Shown here one piece after another: positions 58,346-64,000 of a stretch of DNA of 64,000 bases. The translations under genes were made by a program, and so were the position numbers. Location: assembly GCA_017311185.1 (NCBI GenBank), contig JAESUZ010002387.1, positions 434,001 through 498,000 of the forward strand. Reading direction: 5' to 3'. Numbering within the stretch: position 1 is the first letter of the stretch; every line of letters begins with the position of its first letter. A model generated the notes under the pieces. It had not been told where the DNA came from and made no database searches. It saw only the letters and a list, made by a program, of their open reading frames with translations. The stretch is from Proteles cristata cristata (lineage: Eukaryota > Chordata > Mammalia > Carnivora > Hyaenidae).

Positions 58346-59498
58346 TAAGCGTTTGTTCTTCCTCACAATATATTTTACAAATATTCCCATTAATTTTCAA
58401 AAACCCTACCAAGAAAAAAACGAAGTCATTTCCCAGCTAAGAAATCAACATGGAAGCATCAAGTATCAAGCTACCTTCAATGCGGTTTTAAGGAGTTTCC
58501 AATTCCTTTCTACCCTGAGTTCATCCAAAACTAACAAACAATCAAACAAAAACAATGTAAAGGTTTACGTCACAGTCTGTCTCGATTGTAATTGTAATTT
58601 CTTACGGAGCAATAATCTGAGCACTATTTTTAACTTTATAAAGGAGCCGGTAATTGTGATGGGCTCTGTTTTTCTAATGGAGTGATCATCTGGTCTGGGG
58701 TGACAATTTGAATAAAGGAAAGTTTTGAAGAGTTGCATATGCTCCTTGAAGAGGAAATTTGATGAAAAGTAGCAGCTTAGTATTTGCTATGAGGTCACTC
58801 AACTTAAAGCAGCTTTCAACATCTTTTGAAGAAACCACGCTTCAAAGTTTAAATGATCAAAGTGGCACAGGAGTCAGAGTTCCTTACTGGCCTATTCATT
58901 ATCAAGGAGGGAGATGCAAAGATTTCAGAACTAAAGGGCAGTGGAGAATCCAAAAGTGAAGTTGGGTGCCCAGTGCTTACCCATCAGAAAGAGAAGGAAT
59001 CTAGCTAAGGCTTCAAACCGAATACAAGAGCCCATGGAAATGAGCCCACACCTAACTCATCCTAAATCAAATAATCAGAACACTATAATCCCTCCAACAC
59101 CAACCAGAGCAGAAATGGTTAAAGAACAGTATTCCTCCTCCTTGTTCACAATTTCTGATTCTAAGGGAAAAAAAAAACTCATGTAAATAATATCCATTCA
59201 AAATTTTCACTTACATTGAGACCAAACAGTAGGGTCCAATCTGGTTTTTAGAAAAATGGAAACCAAAATACAACCAGTTGATCTAAACCTACTAGAATAA
59301 GGGGAATATGGCTATAATAATTAATAATTAGAATCAAGAGAGCTTAAAATCTAAAAGTGGAGTGGTGGTTAAGATAAATGTCATTTTGAGAATAAATGAG
59401 CTTCACTTGGGAAAAAAAAGTAGGCAAGAAGGCAGATGAAAAAGAAGTGGAGACACAGGAAAATTCCTGGAGTTCCTTGCGCTTCCCATCAATACAAT
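58346..59498. other. Noncoding, with a weak transposase-like relic
   Basis: Everything outside the 58759-58985 segment is unrecognised. A 119-codon frame at 58326-58685 overlaps the L1-like block and has no domain. Confidence 0.35.
58759..58985 (+). pseudogene. Possible piggyBac-type transposase C-terminal relic
   Basis: The frame at 58759-58959 reads VPYWPIHYQGGRCKDFRTKG near its end, resembling the H-x-P...GRCK-x-C-x-x-KG start of the cysteine-rich tail of piggyBac-like transposases. In a shifted frame just after, cysteines and leucines fit a decayed C-x-x-C...LC pattern. The resemblance is short and the second cysteine is lost, so this may be chance. No catalytic aspartate region or terminal repeats are seen. 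Confidence 0.2.
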
Positions 59499-59721
59499 AA
59501 TCTCAATCCAGGGGCACCTGGGTGGTGCAGTCAGTTGAGTGGCCAACTCTTGATTTCGGCTCTGATCATGATCCTGGGGTCATGGGATTGAGCCCCATGT
59601 CAGGTTCTGCTCTGAGCATGAAGCCTGTGTCAGATCCACCCCCTTCTATCTCTCCTACTTGCACATTCTCTCTCTAAAAATAAGTAAATAGATAAACAGA
59701 TAAATGATCAATCTCAATCCA
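59499..59721 (+). mobile_element. CAN-SINE, older subfamily
   Basis: The body is 59511-59709, with a 12 bp repeat AATCTCAATCCA at 59499-59510 and 59710-59721. It has the 'gactcttgatttcggctc' A-box region and 'cctggggtcatgggattgag' B-box region of the older carnivoran form. Confidence 0.94.
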
Positions 59722-61776
59722 ATTTTCTGTAAATGTGGAAAGAACAAAACTTTGATGGGTTATGGGTCACTCTATGGCAAAATATTTGCCTAAAATTGTG
59801 CCAGTGCAAATTATAATATATTAGACCCTATGCAAGGCATATGTTATACTAAAGAAAAGTCCGATATATTCCTAACATCCAAAACATTCCTAAGTAGCAT
59901 CATGAAATCTAGGTATATCAGAGAATGAATACTTCACTAGTCTGTGAATGACTAGAATCATTCACTTTGTAGTATCTCAGAAATAATACGTTTGTCTCCC
60001 TAAAAATCGGGAGCATTGCATAAAATTGGCTCACATATTTAGAATAATATTAACCTGAGTAAGGCAACTGAGGATTGGTAAGGATCTTTGTTCTTAGGGG
60101 AACCGAGGAAGCGAATCCTAAATTATGAGGGGAATACTTTTCCTGGGTCTACAACCAGATTAAATTGGTCATTCTCTTCCCTCCAGCTTCCACTCCCAAC
60201 CTGTAACCCCTTAGGCGCACAAGTAATTTTGCTGTAATTTAAGCAGGGCTGGTTGGTTTTTTTATGGAAAGTTAAGTGAAAGCACATATGTAGGCATGAT
60301 CATCTCACTCGGCTTCTGAGCCAAAAACCCAGCAGAAATATTTCACCTACACAAAAGGGGATTGTGGATGCAGATGGGACTGGCAGAGACAATGCAATGA
60401 AGGCAAGTCTTTTAAAGACCTGTCACCCAGCATCAGCTCCTCAAGGAGAGCTCCCACATCAGGTTCCATGTCTATTCTTCACAGATCTTCAAAGAAAGAA
60501 GATCAAATCTGGCACTGTCCAAAGATTCATGCCTATTTTTCTCTTGATCTTCCCCCTCGAAATCTCCCTTTGAACAAGATTTGCACATGCAGAATGAATA
60601 GAGATTAAGGGCAATTATGGTTTTTGTTTTGCTCTTAATGGCCCATGCAACCCTGAAATTTGCTCGTGAAATCTATGGCGAACTCCGCCGTATTGCCTGT
60701 CTCATCTGTCAAGTGCCATATTTCATTGCTTCCAAATGCCATTTCTGGCATTCTCTTTCAACCTCAATCTGAAAGCTTTATTTTTCATGTGCTTTAAGTG
60801 CGGGGCACCAAGAATAAGAAGCAAAATATCCCAGGGCTTTGAGGCAGGGAATGCTAAGAGATCACCCAGTATGATCCCTTGCTCACCCAAGATCCTGCTC
60901 ATTTGAAAAAACAACGGCAAGCAGCAGAGAGAGGAGGAGTTAGAAGCACATTCCTGGGATTTAGTAGTGACGCCTCACAGTGAATGAAGTCCTGGAAGGC
61001 TATTATCTTTGTCTGCCTTGTCAGACTCAGGAGGGGAAAGGTCCCCGAAGAATTCATCTCACTGACATAGAAATGGCAGCTGGTACTATTTCCCTTTAAA
61101 TAAATGTTGGGTGCTAGCACTGTCTATATAATCTTCCTTACAGCTAAAGCCTCACCAGAACAAAAGGCACGACAGAAAAATTAGGTGCGTGCCAAAGTGT
61201 TCTGAAGTGGGAAGGTGTGAGACATTTCCTGGTTCGGGCCCTCAGCCCCCCACCGCCCCACCCCGGCTCGCACCGTTCATTTCCCACAGGGGACCGTGGT
61301 CAGGTCAATCACCCGCCTTGTTTCTCAATGAACAAATGAGGATTGTTCCTTCTGCTCACAGTCAGGGTGTGAGATCAGGTTCTGAGCCTTCTTTGACAGG
61401 CAGATTTTGTCACACGGGAACAAATAAGTAGTTGGAGAGTCAGTAATAAATAATCTCTGTCGGGGTACATTGGTGTGACTATAGACATGCGTGTACTCAA
61501 CTCACAGTGCCAGGGGCCCACAGGAATGAGCCCAGACCCCGAATTAGGAGCCCTGGTTTTCTCTCTGAATTTACATAAAGATCTGACTCCACCTTTCCAT
61601 CAGCGGAACCACAAAACCATAGTCATGTTATTCCTCAAATTACTAACAGGTTGGGGATAAGCACATGACAAAAATACAGGTGAAATGTGAATTCCACATA
61701 TTTGAATTCCATGGTAAAGCAATATATCAAATATATATATAATATATGTATTGGTTTTAATGCCAGTATTATTACA
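59722..61776. other. 2 kb noncoding stretch
   Basis: No repeat recognised. A C-rich patch at 61245-61275 is the only compositional feature. Confidence 0.4.
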
Positions 61777-61823
61777 TATGTGTGTATGTGTGTGTATATA
61801 TGTGTGTGTGTATACATATATAT
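61777..61823. repeat. (TG)n/(TA)n compound repeat
   Basis: TGTGTGTATGTGTGTGTATA-type units grading into TATATA on both sides (61731-61746 also AT-only). Confidence 0.85.
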
Positions 61824-61954
61824 TAAGATTTCTAATTTTAGGAACAGTTATCAAATGTCTTCAATGGGTATGAAAGTAACACAATGTAAGGTAAATGGCT
61901 TCTGGTCTCTAGATGCATGTAGCCCATATTTACATTACTTACTATGTTTAAATA

Positions 61955-62165
61955 CACCCATTAATAATTGTGGACCATCTCTTGTGTCAGACATCATGCT
62001 ACTATCTAGCAAGTTTCCTACGCATTCTTCATTCCAACTCTCCAGGCAATATTTTACTTCCATTATCTGTGGGATGGAAGTAATGAAAGCAAGTTAGTTA
62101 CATGAGCCCTCAAGGCCACACAGCTCATGAGCGTTGAAGCCAGTTTGCCTGGTTGTGAGGTTGGC
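61955..62165 (-). mobile_element. MIR, long copy
   Basis: Covers most of MIR in reverse complement: CATCTCTTGTGTCAGACATC, GTTACATGAGCCCTCAAGGC, CACACAGCTCATGAGCGTTG and AAGCCAGTTTGCCTGGTTGT. Confidence 0.75.
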
Positions 62166-62406
62166 ATTCCTTTTGAGCAAGTCACTGCCGGGCAATGGCT
62201 ATGACGCCAACAGGGCCCAGTGAGGTCTGAGGGAACGTGACAAGCAAGAGCCGTTGTGCCGTCTCTGTGGGGCACAGTCTCCCCCCCGAGAGGACTGGTG
62301 AAGCATCATCAGAGAAGCAAGCGATACTCGAGTTGGACTTCAGTCATATTGTTGACAGTCTGCCAGGATTATGACTAGAAGTTAGAATTCTGTCAGAAGC
62401 AACCCA
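62166..62406. other. Noncoding spacer
   Basis: Nothing recognised between a MIR and a SINE pair. Confidence 0.35.
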
Positions 62407-62540
62407 GGGACACCTGGGGGGCTCAGTCGGTTGAGCATCCAACTCTTGGTTTCAGCTCAGGTCATGGTCTCACAGTTGATCAAGCCCTGCATTAGACTCT
62501 CATGCTTATTAAAACAAATAAATAAACAGTAAGAAAAAAT
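62407..62540 (+). mobile_element. CAN-SINE, internally deleted
   Basis: Head GGGACACCTGGGGGGCTCAG, worn B-box region (GTTGATCAAGCCCTGC), then a jump to AAACAAATAAATAAACAGTA. Most of the CT-rich middle is gone. Confidence 0.88.
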
Positions 62541-62548
62541 AAGCCTGA

Positions 62549-62713
62549 GGCACCTGAGTGGCTCAGTCGGTTGAGTGTCTGACTCTTGATATCAGCTTAG
62601 GTCATGATCCCAAGGTCATGGGATTGAGCCCAGTGTTGGGCTCCATTCTGCTTAAGATTCTCTCTCCTATCTTTCTCTCTGTCTCTCTTTCTCTCTCTCT
62701 CCCCCTCCTCTCA

Positions 62714-62752
<39 letters not shown>

Positions 62753-62768
62753 ATATAAATAAATAAAA
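62549..62768 (+). mobile_element. CAN-SINE, older subfamily
   Basis: Head GAGGCACCTGAGTGGCTCAG, 'gactcttgatatcagctt' A-box region, long CT-rich middle. It follows the deleted copy directly and in the same orientation, with fewer than 10 bp between. Confidence 0.93.
62714..62768. repeat. (AAAT)n SINE tail expansion
   Basis: Thirteen or so AAAT units form the tail of the SINE at 62549. Confidence 0.92.
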
Positions 62769-62784
62769 TGCCAATGACACCTCC

Positions 62785-62970
62785 AGCTGTATGACCTTGG
62801 GCAAATAAGTTAACCTCCTTAAAACTTAGATTTCTCAAATATGAAACAGGGTTAATAACAGTACATACCTCAGACACGAGGACTAAGGAGATAAAGTAAG
62901 GCAAACCGTGCTCCCTAAAATCCTGGCCCCCTGTAAGCACAGAGCAAATAATAGTAGTACCATTAATGGT
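62785..62970 (+). mobile_element. MIR
   Basis: AGCTGTATGACCTTGGGCAA, TAAGTTAACCTCCTTAAAAC, ATGAAACAGGGTTAATAACA and TACATACCTCAGACACGAGG match the MIR core and 3' part in sense order. Confidence 0.8.
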
Positions 62971-64000
62971 TAGTGACATTCCCCCACCCAATCACCGGAA
63001 GCTACTGTCCTGCATATCCTGAGACTATCAGCTTCCCTTTATTTAATGACATGCAAGATTGTGTAGTAAGAAGAATATTCTCAGGAAAAAATAAGGTCCT
63101 ATGATGAGAACATTTGCTTCTTTTAATTTTTAATGTCATCCCCAAGACTTCCAATTTTCATACTTCCTCACGGGCAAACATGTCCTCACTGCTGTTCTGC
63201 CATGTTTGGGTCAGTCTATTCCTGCCATGAAAATGTGCCTGTTGCCAACAGGCCAAAGAGAGTCATGATAGCAAAGCTCAAAGACTCAGATTACAGAAGC
63301 CTCAGGACATTATGCCTCGGCTGTGCCTCTCGCGGAAGCCCTGACCAAACACACATAGCTCCCTGGGCCTGAAGTCCACCATTTGTAAATGATGCTGAAT
63401 TGGAAGGTGTCTGTGAGTCCTTCAAGGTCAAAATCCCTACATTCATGTGACCTGACTACAGAAATTTAAAAAAAAAAACAAAAAAAGATTCTGAGTTCTT
63501 TTTCCAACACCGAATGAATAAAGTGAGTGCATGAAGTGTCAGTAGACCATCGTGGCCATTTTGGAGGGAATGAGAGAGAAACTGAGGCACCCTGAGACTA
63601 TGATAACTGCCTATGGTCACTTGTGGATTGATAAACAATCCAGGAATTAAAGTCGCCGCTGTTTAGTGTCCCGATCCTGTTCTCTCTCCACTTCTTCCAA
63701 ACGAGGAAGGTCTTATTTCAAAGCACAATTTGGTTCCATGCTGGCCGATTCTTCTCGAACCATTGAGGTAATGTTTATTCAACCTCACACTTTAGCGACT
63801 ATTTACGAGCAGTGTTTACAAGTTCCAGAGATTGCCCCAGCAGTTATTAATGCTATGCAAACCAAAAGCCGTCTAAATGTGTTAATCTAGACAAAACACA
63901 GGGGCAACTCCAAACGCATGTGTGATATTCTGTCTCTGGGTTTATTCAAGTGTAATGCACCTTTAATGTCAACTTAGATTTCTCAGCCCTTGTCACAAGC
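62971..64000. other. Noncoding, with an unexplained short frame
   Basis: A 75-codon frame at 63666-63890 starts at GTG after TTTAG and ends in TAG (last residues KSRLNVLI). An acceptor-like TTTAG and an internal donor-like GAG|GTAATG (63769) are present. I do not recognise the peptide and do not call an exon. An A-run lies at 63468-63486. Confidence 0.35.

Overview
This window is mammalian nuclear DNA, almost certainly from a feliform carnivoran. The strongest clue is 28 copies of a tRNA-Lys-derived CAN-SINE (17 plus, 11 minus) whose heads read like GGGGCGCCTGGGTGGCTCAG and whose tails are CT-rich followed by A-rich sequence. The head matches the cat-side (Feliformia) form rather than the dog form. 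None of the copies carries the GGTGGCGCAGTCGG head that I associate with the youngest cat SINEs, so a hyena, mongoose or civet relative is as plausible as a cat; that part is inference.

I see no complete protein-coding gene, rRNA or functional tRNA gene, CRISPR array, operon or prokaryotic feature. The longest open frames (174, 149, 145 and 143 codons) have no recognisable domains, and several are translations of SINEs or microsatellites. The window therefore looks intergenic or deep-intronic.

Layout: 1-5.8 kb holds an L2 end, a MIR, three young-to-mid-age SINEs and an old L1 3' end split by a fourth SINE. 5.8-6.6 kb has a CpG-richer patch with a possible exon. 6.6-13.8 kb is mostly single-copy with two MIRs. 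13.8-18.8 kb has a head-to-head SINE pair and two more minus-strand SINEs. 18.8-21.9 kb is a 3.2 kb stretch with no repeat I can recognise. 23-28 kb holds a SINE, a 250 bp GGAA/GAAA tract, a decayed NME1-type processed pseudogene, a diverged 78 bp tandem duplication and an internally deleted U6 snRNA pseudogene. 29-31.2 kb has three minus-strand SINEs, two of them with exact target-site duplications. 32-37.7 kb carries L2, MIR, MER5 and other ancient repeats. 39-50 kb has many SINEs, one cut off at its 3' end, and a MER58-like hAT relic. 50-57 kb is largely single-copy. 57-58.4 kb is an old L1-like AT-rich block split by a SINE, followed by a weak piggyBac-like coding relic near 58.8 kb. 59.5-64 kb ends with three SINEs, two MIRs and simple repeats.

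I found no convincing undescribed biological system. The items most worth checking are the NME1 and U6 retrocopies, a SINE subfamily with shared diagnostic changes, and three low-confidence exon-like segments.
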